Assembly: GCA_020722725.1 (NCBI GenBank)
Contig: DYKG01000010.1
Location: 22,483 to 86,482 of the forward strand
Length of the DNA: 64,000 bases
Reading direction: 5' to 3'
DNA from: Candidatus Methylomirabilis sp.
GTDB taxonomy: Bacteria; Muiribacteriota; Ozemobacteria; Ozemobacterales; Ozemobacteraceae
This document shows, piece by piece, positions 28,317 to 36,454 of the stretch (position 1 is the stretch's first letter; the number at the start of each line of letters is the position of its first letter). Under the pieces are notes generated by a model that saw only the letters and a program-made list of their open reading frames with translations, was not told the origin of the DNA and ran no database searches. The position numbers were made by a program, and so were the translations under genes.

Positions 28317-28349
28317 TAAAATTCTCCCGGTAATTTTGACTGTTGTACG

Positions 28350-28377
28350 AGTATAATTCATTCTATCATATCTGCAA
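28350..28377 (-). promoter_or_regulatory. Sigma70-type promoter for the cNMP/MinD/TPR gene
   Basis: On the minus strand: TTGCAG, a 16-base spacer, TATACT, followed 33 bases later by the chosen ATG. This supports the start at 28316, because the upstream track start would lie before the promoter. Confidence 0.5.
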
Positions 28378-28433
28378 GTAATGAAATTTGAACTTTGCAT
28401 TAAAACCATGTTATTTTGATTTGGGGGTGAGGT

Positions 28434-29216
28434 ATGACTGCTTATTCATTGAAAATGTTAAACCAGAAATTCGAGTTGCGATCATACTCGGTTTTCTTTA
28501 ACATCGTTGACAGCCTTGCTGCTGAAGAATTACTCGACAGCCTTGATCGTGCCACGCCTGTATTTAAGCAGGTTTTTAACTTCCCTGAGGAACCGGCGGC
28601 CTCGTTTTATCTTCTGAAAAATGAGGCAGAGCTTGAGAAAGCCACCGGTCAACCCGCCAAGGCCGGCGAAAATATTCGTCTGGTGTATGAAGACAATTCC
28701 GTATTCCTTTTGCTTGACAGGATCGCGGAAGGTACCGGCGAAGTTGCGCTGCGAGAACTTGGTCATCTGTTTTTCAACAATCGGGTGAATGAAAAAGAAC
28801 TGCGGATCAGGCAATGGCGATCACCTTCGTGGTTGCGTGAAGGGTTTGCTCTGCAGGCAGCCTGTAAAATTCGTCGAGATGCTCGCGATTGGCTGCAGAA
28901 GGGCTGGATTAAACTTCAAGAAGCCCACAAGGCAAATCAATTGATCAAGCCTGGCATTCTGGTGAAAGACATAAATCTGATACCCGATTCAGCGAGACGC
29001 CAATTGGCTTTGTATCAGGCATTTTATATGGTCAGACTGCTCCTGGGTATCTATTGCGACAGCTTTTTCACCAAATATTCTACCCTGATGAGTGCCCTTG
29101 AAGACATGGAATCTGAAGATTGCTTCCGTCAAATCACTTCGTTTGATTTTGAAAAATTCTTCTCATTATTCAGTGACTGGGTACAGAAAACCAACGCCTG
29201 GACCGCGATGGAATGA
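28434..29216 (+). CDS. Peptidase-MA-like protein lacking the full zinc motif
   Basis: 260 residues, no signal peptide. The fold landmarks of the gluzincin peptidase MA family are present: EVALRELGHLFFNN sits where HExxH is expected and SPSWLREGFALQAA matches the PxWLxEGxA segment, followed by a helical tail. The first His of HExxH is Arg (RELGH), so catalysis is unlikely. Compare the similarly degenerate domain in 12324-15056. GGGGGTGAGG just before the ATG is a strong ribosome binding site. It opens the comEC run; the next small ORF begins 14 bases later. Confidence 0.6.
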   Translation: MTAYSLKMLNQKFELRSYSVFFNIVDSLAAEELLDSLDRATPVFKQVFNFPEEPAASFYLLKNEAELEKATGQPAKAGENIRLVYEDNSVFLLLDRIAEGTGEVALRELGHLFFNNRVNEKELRIRQWRSPSWLREGFALQAACKIRRDARDWLQKGWIKLQEAHKANQLIKPGILVKDINLIPDSARRQLALYQAFYMVRLLLGIYCDSFFTKYSTLMSALEDMESEDCFRQITSFDFEKFFSLFSDWVQKTNAWTAME

Positions 29217-29230
29217 ACTGAGGTGTAAAA

Positions 29231-29398
29231 TTGCAGGAAGAAATGGATGCCAGAAGATTTCTGGTGGTTTTTTTATTGATAACCCTGCTGGTAGGTGGGT
29301 TGGTAATGGTATTCAAGTCGAACTATCGCTTAAAAGACAATCTTTTGTCAAATCTCGATTATTACCCGCACGTTACGACCGAAGAAGGGCTGAAATAG
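29231..29398 (+). CDS. Tiny single-helix membrane protein before comEC
   Basis: Too short for the ORF track. 55 codons from TTG 29231 (GAGGTG five bases upstream) or 51 from ATG 29243 (AGGA just upstream). It has one membrane helix, FLVVFLLITLLVGGLVMVF, then a short soluble tail ending TTEEGLK. The comEC start follows the stop by one base, so translation is likely coupled. I do not recognise a family; size and position suggest a comEC partner or a leader. Confidence 0.55.
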   Translation: MQEEMDARRFLVVFLLITLLVGGLVMVFKSNYRLKDNLLSNLDYYPHVTTEEGLK

Positions 29399-29399
29399 T

Positions 29400-32339
29400 T
29401 TGCTGATCTTTATTCTGCTGTCGCTTTCGATGATTTTGGGAATGGGCTTTGCAGTTCTTTCCGGAAGCACGGCCAGCGGAATCTTTCTTCTGCTGGCGGC
29501 GGTTTTTCTGACCTGCGGCATTATTCCATTCTGGTTCAGGCATGCTGGTGCGCTCTTAGCGAGAGAATGGTCGCGGATTCGCAATGATGAAGAGCCTGTT
29601 CCCGCGCTGACTATACTCTTTCTGATGCTTTCCTGCGCCTGCATCGGTTCGTTTAGATACGTTTCTGAACTGAATTCTGATTATGCCGGCCATTTGAAAA
29701 AAATCTGTGAAAAACATGAAGATTCAACGACCTGGAATGTTCGAGGTCAGATTCTTGAAGAGCCGGTTCTGAAGAATGATTTTCTCGAAGTTTTGATCAG
29801 GCCTGAGACAATTCGTCGGGTGGAGCGAAAAAGGGCGGAAATTTCAGATGAAGCCCAGACCCTCAGTAAAAAAGGCAGAAAGAGCCGTTATGAAACCGTA
29901 GTAAGCCTTACCGAGGCTGAGCCGGTGAAGGGTGGACTTATTCTTGCCCAGGTTTTTGACGATACGGAAGCATTTCGTCAGGTAGATTTCAATCAGACAA
30001 TTGAAATAGAAGGGCGGCTGAATTCCCCTTCTGAAGTGCGCAATCCGGGTTCTCTTGATTTTAAAAAGCATTTGCGTAATCGTGGAATTTTCCGAACCAT
30101 CAGAATTGTCAGGAATAAAGGCTCTTTGAGGGTTTTGGGTGCCGAAGAAGGCGGGTCTTGGTGGTATCGTTTTGCACTTCACGTTAAAGATGAGGTTTTG
30201 CGAGTAATAAAACAGACGATGCCTTACCCTGAATCCAGTTTTCTTGGGGGAGTTCTTCTGGGATTGAAGGGCGGTCTGCCCGCCAGGATTTCTCAGGAGT
30301 TCAGAATGACCGGGGTCTCACACGTTCTTGCCGTTTCCGGGTTGCACGTAACAATCATTGCGGGTCTGTTGTATGGCATTTTTTCGGTTTTAAAGATTCC
30401 GCTGCGGGTTTTTGCCCCGCTGATCGTTTTTGCGCTGTTTACCTTTGCTTTGATCGTGGGCTGGCCCAGTTCGGCAGTGCGTGCCGCTTTGATGAACAGT
30501 CTTTTCATTTTATCGCGGGCTTACCTTCAGGACCGTGGATTCAAGCTTACTGTCATCTTTTCGTTGAGCGTTGCCGCCGATTACATTTTGATGATGTCAC
30601 CATTACAGCTTACCGAGCCAAGTTTTATTCTGTCTTTCATGGCGATTTATGCTTTGGCAATGTTTTCAGAGCCCTCAGGCGAATACCTGCGCAAAATTTT
30701 GCGGGGTCCGGGCTTGCTATTTGCATTTCTGGCCACTCTGACCTTTTTTCTGACGGTGATAATCAAAAAAAGCCTGGTGCTCGAGCCATGGTTCTTCACG
30801 GCGAGTTTTGTTTATGTGGCTGCCACCCTGTTGATAAGTGAAAGACTGGCTGCCACCTCGACCTTTCAAAGTTTTGCTTTTGAAATGCTTCCCGTATGGC
30901 TGCAAAGTTTTCTTGGGGCGCAGATCGCAATTCTGGTGGCAATGATGGGGCCGCTTTCCGCGTTTTATTTCGGGCAGTTTTCCCTGGTTTCTCCAATTGC
31001 CAATATTATCGCTATTCCGTTGATCGGTATTATCGTGCAGATTGGCCTGATTGCCGGTCTTATCGGATCTTTTGTTCCGGTTGTCGGTATTTATTTAGCG
31101 TTAATTCTGAATGCGGCGAACTGGCTTGCGGTCAAATTCTTTCTGAAAATGGCAACATTCTTTGCAATGCTGATTCCTTTTCCAAGGGTTTCTCAGCCTG
31201 GATTCCCCGAACTGGCGCTGTATTACATTTTATTGCATGTTTTTTTCTTTCATCGCCAGATTATTGCTTATGGGCGGGCTTTTCTGGCCGCAGTCCTGGA
31301 GCTATGGGAAGAGCCGGATTATAAAATGTCGATGAGCATGATTGGTATTTTTGCGGTAATAGTCCTCACCGGATTGGCTGTATGGGGGCTGAGCTCCCTT
31401 GAAACAAAACCCGATTTTCGCGCAACCATGCTTGATGTGGGATTCGGGTCGGCTTTGCTGATTGAGGATAGGGGAAAAACGGTTCTGATTGACGCTGGTC
31501 TCAACGATGTTCTTGCCGGGTTTGACCGCGGTGAAAGAGTAATTCAGCCGGCTCTTTCAGAAAAAAAAGTCGATAAAATCGATGCGGTAATTTTGACAAC
31601 TTCTCTTCCTGAAAGAATCTCAGGGCTGTCTTCGGTTATGAGCGCTTATAAGGTCGAAAGAATTTTTGCGCCGTTTCCTCTGCCGGAAAATCTTCAGAAA
31701 GTTTCTTTTGGCGATTTTGTAGGGTCTTTTTCACTTGCCGATGTGCAAATGGAAAAGAAGTTGAAAAGGGGTTTGAGTCCCGGAAAAATTCCTGACCTTT
31801 ACTGGGAATCCGCTTATGAATCATACAATCGTTTGATTGAAGATGTAAGGAAGTATCAGGTTCCGTTCAGACAGATTAAGGCGGGAGATAAGCTTGAAAG
31901 CATCGATGAGCTGGTCGAGGTTCTTTTCCCCTCCAGCGTGAGTCCGCGCTTTTCGGCTTATTATGAAGGCTTGATTCTGCGCATCAAAGCAGGCGAAAGA
32001 AATATTATCTATTGTTCCGGTAATGTTCATTCCCTTGAGGATCTGGTAAGTTTTTCGCCAGACTATGTTCTGATGGCCGATCTCCCTTATCCATACAACA
32101 AATTCGAGCGCTTTATCAAATCCCGCAGCCCTGAAGGAGTGGGGGTGAGCTTCAGAATGCCGCCTGCCTGGCTGATCGATGATTACCATCTTTCATCAAC
32201 CATTAGTTCGAGAAACAAAAGTTATCTGCCACGCTTTCGTGAATGGCGGGTACCGGTTTATGTAACCGGCGGCAACGGCGCAGTAGTAATCGACAAGCAG
32301 CGAAGCCGCTATCGAATTTTCCCATACATCAAGGAATAG
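29400..32339 (+). CDS. comEC: ComEC/Rec2-type DNA uptake channel with degenerate metallo-beta-lactamase domain
   Basis: 979 residues, a multi-pass membrane protein. Two N-terminal helices and an OB-like soluble domain (about 50-250) are followed by the competence core with VSHVLAVSGLHVTIIAGLLYG and GWPSSAVRAALM. ComEC forms the inner-membrane channel for single-stranded DNA during transformation. The C-terminal domain (about 670-979) has the MBL fold opening TMLDVGFGSALLIED and VLIDAG, but where HxHxDH should stand it reads TTSLPERISGL, so the nuclease metal site is gone. A TTG start at 29400 is chosen because it is coupled to the preceding small ORF; an internal ATG at 29430 has no ribosome binding site. 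Confidence 0.88.
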   Translation: MLIFILLSLSMILGMGFAVLSGSTASGIFLLLAAVFLTCGIIPFWFRHAGALLAREWSRIRNDEEPVPALTILFLMLSCACIGSFRYVSELNSDYAGHLKKICEKHEDSTTWNVRGQILEEPVLKNDFLEVLIRPETIRRVERKRAEISDEAQTLSKKGRKSRYETVVSLTEAEPVKGGLILAQVFDDTEAFRQVDFNQTIEIEGRLNSPSEVRNPGSLDFKKHLRNRGIFRTIRIVRNKGSLRVLGAEEGGSWWYRFALHVKDEVLRVIKQTMPYPESSFLGGVLLGLKGGLPARISQEFRMTGVSHVLAVSGLHVTIIAGLLYGIFSVLKIPLRVFAPLIVFALFTFALIVGWPSSAVRAALMNSLFILSRAYLQDRGFKLTVIFSLSVAADYILMMSPLQLTEPSFILSFMAIYALAMFSEPSGEYLRKILRGPGLLFAFLATLTFFLTVIIKKSLVLEPWFFTASFVYVAATLLISERLAATSTFQSFAFEMLPVWLQSFLGAQIAILVAMMGPLSAFYFGQFSLVSPIANIIAIPLIGIIVQIGLIAGLIGSFVPVVGIYLALILNAANWLAVKFFLKMATFFAMLIPFPRVSQPGFPELALYYILLHVFFFHRQIIAYGRAFLAAVLELWEEPDYKMSMSMIGIFAVIVLTGLAVWGLSSLETKPDFRATMLDVGFGSALLIEDRGKTVLIDAGLNDVLAGFDRGERVIQPALSEKKVDKIDAVILTTSLPERISGLSSVMSAYKVERIFAPFPLPENLQKVSFGDFVGSFSLADVQMEKKLKRGLSPGKIPDLYWESAYESYNRLIEDVRKYQVPFRQIKAGDKLESIDELVEVLFPSSVSPRFSAYYEGLILRIKAGERNIIYCSGNVHSLEDLVSFSPDYVLMADLPYPYNKFERFIKSRSPEGVGVSFRMPPAWLIDDYHLSSTISSRNKSYLPRFREWRVPVYVTGGNGAVVIDKQRSRYRIFPYIKE

Positions 32340-32344
32340 AAGTC

Positions 32345-32965
32345 ATGGTTTTAACCCGCCTTGAAAAAGTCGCGTTCGTCGCTCTGGTGGCTATGCTGGG
32401 CACAGGCATTTTTTTGCTGATCGGAAAAGCCGGTCTGGCAAAGCAGAAGAACGAAAAGATCAAGATTCAGATCGCATCGATAGCAGCCATGACCGACCAG
32501 TCGGTGCTGGTTAAAGATGACGCAAATGTGCCTGGTAATGATAATGATAAAAAGCTTAACCTGAATCGGGCCGATGAATTGAGCATTGCAGCGATTCCTG
32601 GTCTGAGCGGAGTCCTGGCGAAAAGAATTGCTGATTTCATTAAAGAGCGTGGAACCGTCAAAAGTATGGAAGAGTTGATGGATGTTAAGGGAATGAACCG
32701 GAAAAAGCTGCGCCAGCTTGAAACATACGCAACTGTGTACGGCGGCCATGCCGGTCAGGCTGCCTGGGGGGAAAAGCTGAACCTGAATTTTGCCACCATG
32801 CAGGAAATTTCAAGTCTGCCTGGTATTGGCCCCAAAACTGCCAATGAGATCGTTGAATTCAGAAATCGCAACGGTGGTTTCTTTTCTCTTGAAGATCTGC
32901 GTGAGATTCCCGGGCTGACTCCTGCAAAAATTGAAAAATTCATTGAAATGGTAGATGTGAGGTAG
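32345..32965 (+). CDS. ComEA-like helix-hairpin-helix protein with two HhH domains
   Basis: 206 residues from the ATG at 32345, six bases after the comEC stop; the track start lies inside comEC. The N-terminal membrane anchor VALVAMLGTGIFLLIG is followed by a linker and two ComEA-type HhH domains: KLNLNRADELSIAAIPGLSG...AKRIADFI and KLNLNFATMQEISSLPGIGPKTANEIVEFR. ComEA binds incoming double-stranded DNA in the periplasm and passes it to ComEC. Usual ComEA proteins carry one HhH domain; here there are two in tandem. Confidence 0.85.
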   Translation: MVLTRLEKVAFVALVAMLGTGIFLLIGKAGLAKQKNEKIKIQIASIAAMTDQSVLVKDDANVPGNDNDKKLNLNRADELSIAAIPGLSGVLAKRIADFIKERGTVKSMEELMDVKGMNRKKLRQLETYATVYGGHAGQAAWGEKLNLNFATMQEISSLPGIGPKTANEIVEFRNRNGGFFSLEDLREIPGLTPAKIEKFIEMVDVR

Positions 32966-32967
32966 TC

Positions 32968-33924
32968 ATGGCAAAATACGGCTTTGAACAGAAATCATTT
33001 CAATCGCGGCAGACAAATTTTGTGTTTTTTGCCCTTCTGATTGCCGTAGGCCTGGTTTTTGCCATGTTGATCAGCGAAGACCTCGGCGGTTTGGTTCAGA
33101 ATAATCTCAATGCCGAAATGCGAATTGATTTTGTCAATGTGGGCCAGGGAGATGCCATTTTGATAAGATCTCCCGGCGGTCGGGTCTACCTGGTAGATGG
33201 TGGAATGGCCGCAACTCTTTCAGATGCGAGAAAGGAAAAGCGGGAACTGATTCAGCTCTATCTGCGCGACCAGGGGATCACCAGGCTCGATGGGCTGGTC
33301 ATAACCCATTGGCATAACGATCATCTTGGCGGCCTCATTCCGGTTCTTCGGCTTTATGACATTGATCGTATCTGGGAATGCCCGACTAATTTCGAAACCG
33401 AAGCATTTAAAACCTACGAAGAAATTTGTGCAAAAAAAAGGATTAGAAGGATTAGCGCCAGGGCTGGAGATGTTCTGGAATGGGGAAAAGAGCTGTTTGT
33501 TCAGGTTCTTCACCCCGACGAAAAGACGAGAACGCACAGCTATTCTGATATGAACAATATGTCGATCGTTTTGCTGATCAGATATGGCAAAGTTCAGACC
33601 TTGCTGGCAGGAGATATCGAAGAGGAAAGCGAAAGGGAGATAATGAAATATGGTGCAGGGATCAAATCTCAGATTATCAAGATTCCCCATCATGGCTCAG
33701 ACACCAGCGATTATGCTCCTTTTCTGCAAATGGTCGGTGCGGATTATGGAATTCTCATGGTGGGCCGGAGTAATTCCTTCAAACACCCTTCAGAGCAGGC
33801 CCTGCTGGAATACAGCAGTGTTGGAACCCGCATTTATCGAACCGATCGAAATGGCAATATTCGGCTTTTCGTGGGTGGAAAAGATGAAAAGGATTATAGA
33901 ATAGAGGTTGACCAGAGACTTTAA
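32968..33924 (+). CDS. Membrane-anchored metallo-beta-lactamase protein (ComEC C-domain type)
   Basis: 318 residues with an N-terminal membrane helix (FVFFALLIAVGLVFAMLI). The rest matches the MBL domain normally found at the C-terminus of ComEC: IDFVNVGQGDAILIRSPGG, LVDGG, the intact metal motif THWHNDHLGG, LLAGDIEEE, and KIPHHGSDTS with FKHPSEQ. It starts two bases after the ComEA-like stop. Because the MBL domain of the ComEC here has lost its metal ligands, this stand-alone copy could supply the nuclease activity at the channel; that is inference from family and context. Confidence 0.88.
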   Translation: MAKYGFEQKSFQSRQTNFVFFALLIAVGLVFAMLISEDLGGLVQNNLNAEMRIDFVNVGQGDAILIRSPGGRVYLVDGGMAATLSDARKEKRELIQLYLRDQGITRLDGLVITHWHNDHLGGLIPVLRLYDIDRIWECPTNFETEAFKTYEEICAKKRIRRISARAGDVLEWGKELFVQVLHPDEKTRTHSYSDMNNMSIVLLIRYGKVQTLLAGDIEEESEREIMKYGAGIKSQIIKIPHHGSDTSDYAPFLQMVGADYGILMVGRSNSFKHPSEQALLEYSSVGTRIYRTDRNGNIRLFVGGKDEKDYRIEVDQRL

Positions 33925-33970
33925 AGGCAACTATACTTTTTTGTGAAAATGAAACCCGAAAGGATTAAAT

Positions 33971-35398
33971 ATGGAAGAAGCGGTAATTTTACAGACTGAA
34001 TTTAAACAGGTTGAAGATTATTCCACACAATGGGACAAACTCAGAAAGGCCAACCCGGGCCTGAAGAAAATTCTTGAGGTAATTGAAAAGCCTCAGGGAA
34101 CGGCTCTGGTTTTCAGCCACGATGATCCAGATGGTATCACCAGCGGCCTGATTTTCAAAAGAATTTTACAGAAAAAAGGCTGGAAGGTTTCCTGCAACTT
34201 TCCTGAAGGGTTTATGCTGCAGCCGGCACAGCTCAAGCAGGTTATTGATAAAACCCCCGATGCAAGCAACATCTTTTTGCTCGACAAGGGAACTCTTGCC
34301 CCGTATAACGACTATGCCGTAAATCTTCCTGTTTACATTGTAGATCATCATCCAACCCCAGTTGCGCCTGAAAAGTGCACATATTTCAACCCGAGTCTGC
34401 CAGCTTATACCTGGTGTTCAACCTCGATTCTGGCGCACGGAATTGCTACCATGGCCAAAGCTCGTGATAAATTTGATGATTTTCTGTGCATGGTCGGTCT
34501 GAAGGGTGATTGGGCAATCGAGCCGGTTAAGGGCATTCTTGCAGATTTTGCCAGACCATTTTTTGTAAAATACGGTCAGCAGTTCAAAAATCTGCTTAAA
34601 CTGGTAAAAGAGCGCCCGACTCAGTTTGATGCTGAACAGCGCGATCATACCTGTCTTCTGTCACGGGTAACCGAATTCGTTCATGCCACCGGTGGTGGAG
34701 GATTCTCATATTTCTACCATGACCGCGACGCCTCTTTGAACAACGTCGATCATGCCGCCTGCATCGCAGCAGGACTCGAAGGTCTTGCCGACAAGATTGA
34801 AAAAATTGCAGCGATCAAATCGCTTGATCAGTTTGTAAATCTGATAGCTGAGCCCAATCAGGCAAATCTCCAGAAAATATTTACCTATTTTCTGCAGGAT
34901 TGGGAAAGCGCTAACCGCATTCTCGATTCTTCGGTTAAAGCTCTGCAGCTTGGTGAAACCAGCATTTATATGTTTGTTGGCCCCAAGGTGCCCCTGCTGC
35001 CGATGATCGGCTCAATCAAGCTGTTTGAAATGAAACAGAAGGCTGGCGAAAAGCTTGCTCAAATCATTATGGTCAGTTCCGTTTCTCAGGATTACACTCA
35101 CGTATCTGTGAGAGGTACCGGTGACCGCGTGCATTCTGGAAAATTTTGCGGGGAGCTTCAGGATTCAATGCAGAGAATTTATGCGCCGTTCAAGGATAAG
35201 ATCAGTGGCGGCGGTCATCCTAAAGCAGCCGAATGCACAGTGCGCACTGCTGAGGTGCCATTTATGAATGTTCTTACTCGGGTAGTGGAAGTGCTGGGCG
35301 AAATGAAGGCGCTTGAAAAGCTTGCGGCAGAAAAAGAGCTCGACGACAGTCAAAAAGCCCGGGCAGACAAGCTTGGGCTTGAATTTCTGAAAAAGTAA
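33971..35398 (+). CDS. DHH/DHHA1 family phosphoesterase (RecJ-like)
   Basis: 475 residues. ALVFSHDDPDGITSGL (49-60) is the first DHH metal motif, VDHHPTP (DHH at 125-127) is the family signature, and GGGHPKAAEC (413-422) is the DHHA1 substrate motif. RecJ and related enzymes degrade single-stranded DNA or small phosphodiesters. The protein is shorter than RecJ and closer in layout to archaeal or GAN-like DHH nucleases. Lying 46 bases downstream of three DNA-uptake genes, a role in processing incoming DNA is plausible but not shown. Confidence 0.85.
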   Translation: MEEAVILQTEFKQVEDYSTQWDKLRKANPGLKKILEVIEKPQGTALVFSHDDPDGITSGLIFKRILQKKGWKVSCNFPEGFMLQPAQLKQVIDKTPDASNIFLLDKGTLAPYNDYAVNLPVYIVDHHPTPVAPEKCTYFNPSLPAYTWCSTSILAHGIATMAKARDKFDDFLCMVGLKGDWAIEPVKGILADFARPFFVKYGQQFKNLLKLVKERPTQFDAEQRDHTCLLSRVTEFVHATGGGGFSYFYHDRDASLNNVDHAACIAAGLEGLADKIEKIAAIKSLDQFVNLIAEPNQANLQKIFTYFLQDWESANRILDSSVKALQLGETSIYMFVGPKVPLLPMIGSIKLFEMKQKAGEKLAQIIMVSSVSQDYTHVSVRGTGDRVHSGKFCGELQDSMQRIYAPFKDKISGGGHPKAAECTVRTAEVPFMNVLTRVVEVLGEMKALEKLAAEKELDDSQKARADKLGLEFLKK

Positions 35399-35407
35399 AA
35401 AAACATA

Positions 35408-35971
35408 ATGTCATTTAAAGAAACTGACTCTCCTGGTCTCATCGGTTACCTGAAAAAAATCATTGCTGAAGAAAAAGATCCGCTGCTGTTTCGTGAAATG
35501 GTGGCAGAAATTTTTCAGCTCTATGGAAGGGTTCCGGCATATCCTGGGATAGTCAACATGTGTCTTGGCGGTTTGAGCAAAAGCGTCAGACCGGAAGAAA
35601 TACAGGTCGGCCAGAAGGTTTTCGTGAAAAACCGCGAAGACTGCTTCTGTGGAACAGTTTCCGAAAAAGCGTTAAGGGTGTGGTTTTAAAGGCCGTGAGA
35701 TCGGCGGCGGCAGAAGATGAGCTAAAACTGGGTTTCAGGGAAATGGAAAAAGTCACTATCGCTAATACTGAGTTTCTCAAAGAACTTTGGCCTTCATTGG
35801 TATATGCTGGCTATCTGGCGTCTCGAAGAGTTTGATTTTCTCAATGACAACTTCAGGATAAGATCCGGTTATCGTGGAGATTTGGGTAAAATAAAGGGAA
35901 TTCAATTCAGCTCTTTGCGATTGAATGAAGCAGGTGAAGAGGCTGGGTTCATTGAACCGGGTGCCTTTTGA
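35408..35971 (+). pseudogene. Hypothetical gene broken by two compensating frameshifts
   Basis: A start at 35408 gives MSFKETDSPGLIGYLKKI... to about SEKA near 35670. The reading then makes sense only in the -1/+2 frame (KAVRSAAAEDELKLGFREME ... ELWPSLVYAG), and from about 35813 in the original frame again (IWRLEEFDFLNDNFRIRSG ... EPGAF, stop 35971). Protein-like composition without stops in each block suggests one gene of about 187 codons carrying a one-base loss near 35670 and a one-base gain near 35810. I do not recognise the family. It could be a pseudogene or two sequencing errors; reads would decide. Confidence 0.55.
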
Positions 35972-36032
35972 TCTGCTGATCGTTTCAGGCTGAGCAGATC
36001 TTCGGAATTATTACTGATTGCCTGATAAATTT

Positions 36033-36083
36033 AGCCGGTCTTTGCACTGAAATAGCTTTTCTGGTGCAAAGACCGGTTTTTTA
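36033..36083 (+). terminator. Rho-independent terminator
   Basis: CCGGTCTTTGCAC pairs perfectly with GTGCAAAGACCGG (13 base pairs), followed by TTTTTTA. It ends the transcript of the DNA-uptake/DHH run and the broken gene before nrdD. Confidence 0.92.
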
Positions 36084-36454
36084 TCTGGTCCATTCTGCTT
36101 TGTTCAAAAATTGAGCAGGGCGGGTGACAATTAATTGATCTGGTTCAGCCGTTAAGGGGGTATGATCTGGCAATGGATTAACGGGGCTCAGCTTGGCTTT
36201 AATGGCTGAAAAGCGCATGGTTATTGAACCGAATTTTTTTTAAAAATCCTTTGACTTATACCCCTGCTAAATGGTTAAATTTGATCCGGCCAAAAAATGA
36301 AAATAATGGAAGGCACTAAAATTTGACGCCAGACAAATCTCATTTTTTCCCCCAAGAAATCAAGAATTGATGGGCATTTTATCCTAATTTCACACCATTC
36401 TGTTCTGTACAGATTTTTGCATTTATTGGGTATATTCAGCAGCAGGGAGCAAAC
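36084..36454 (+). promoter_or_regulatory. Long leader/regulatory region of nrdDG
   Basis: 371 bases without an ORF. AGCCGTTAA (36147) can pair with TTAACGGGGCT (36178) around a GG bulge, and TCAGC/GCTGA forms a second small hairpin to 36209. A candidate promoter is TTGACT (36251) with TTAAAT 18 bases on. A perfect palindrome TCTGTACAGA lies at 36404-36413, 42 bases before the ATG, and could be an operator. GGGAG five bases before ATG is the ribosome binding site. I found no convincing NrdR box or known riboswitch. Confidence 0.35.

Noticed and set aside
35408-35971. Programmed ribosomal frameshifting in the broken gene
   Set aside because: No slippery heptamer with a following pseudoknot is evident at either shift, and two opposite shifts would be needed.
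36130-36300. FNR-like half sites (TTGAT-N4) upstream of nrdD
   Set aside because: Only one half matches in each case (TTGATCTGGTTCAG, TTGATCCGGCCAAA); not enough to call an FNR site.
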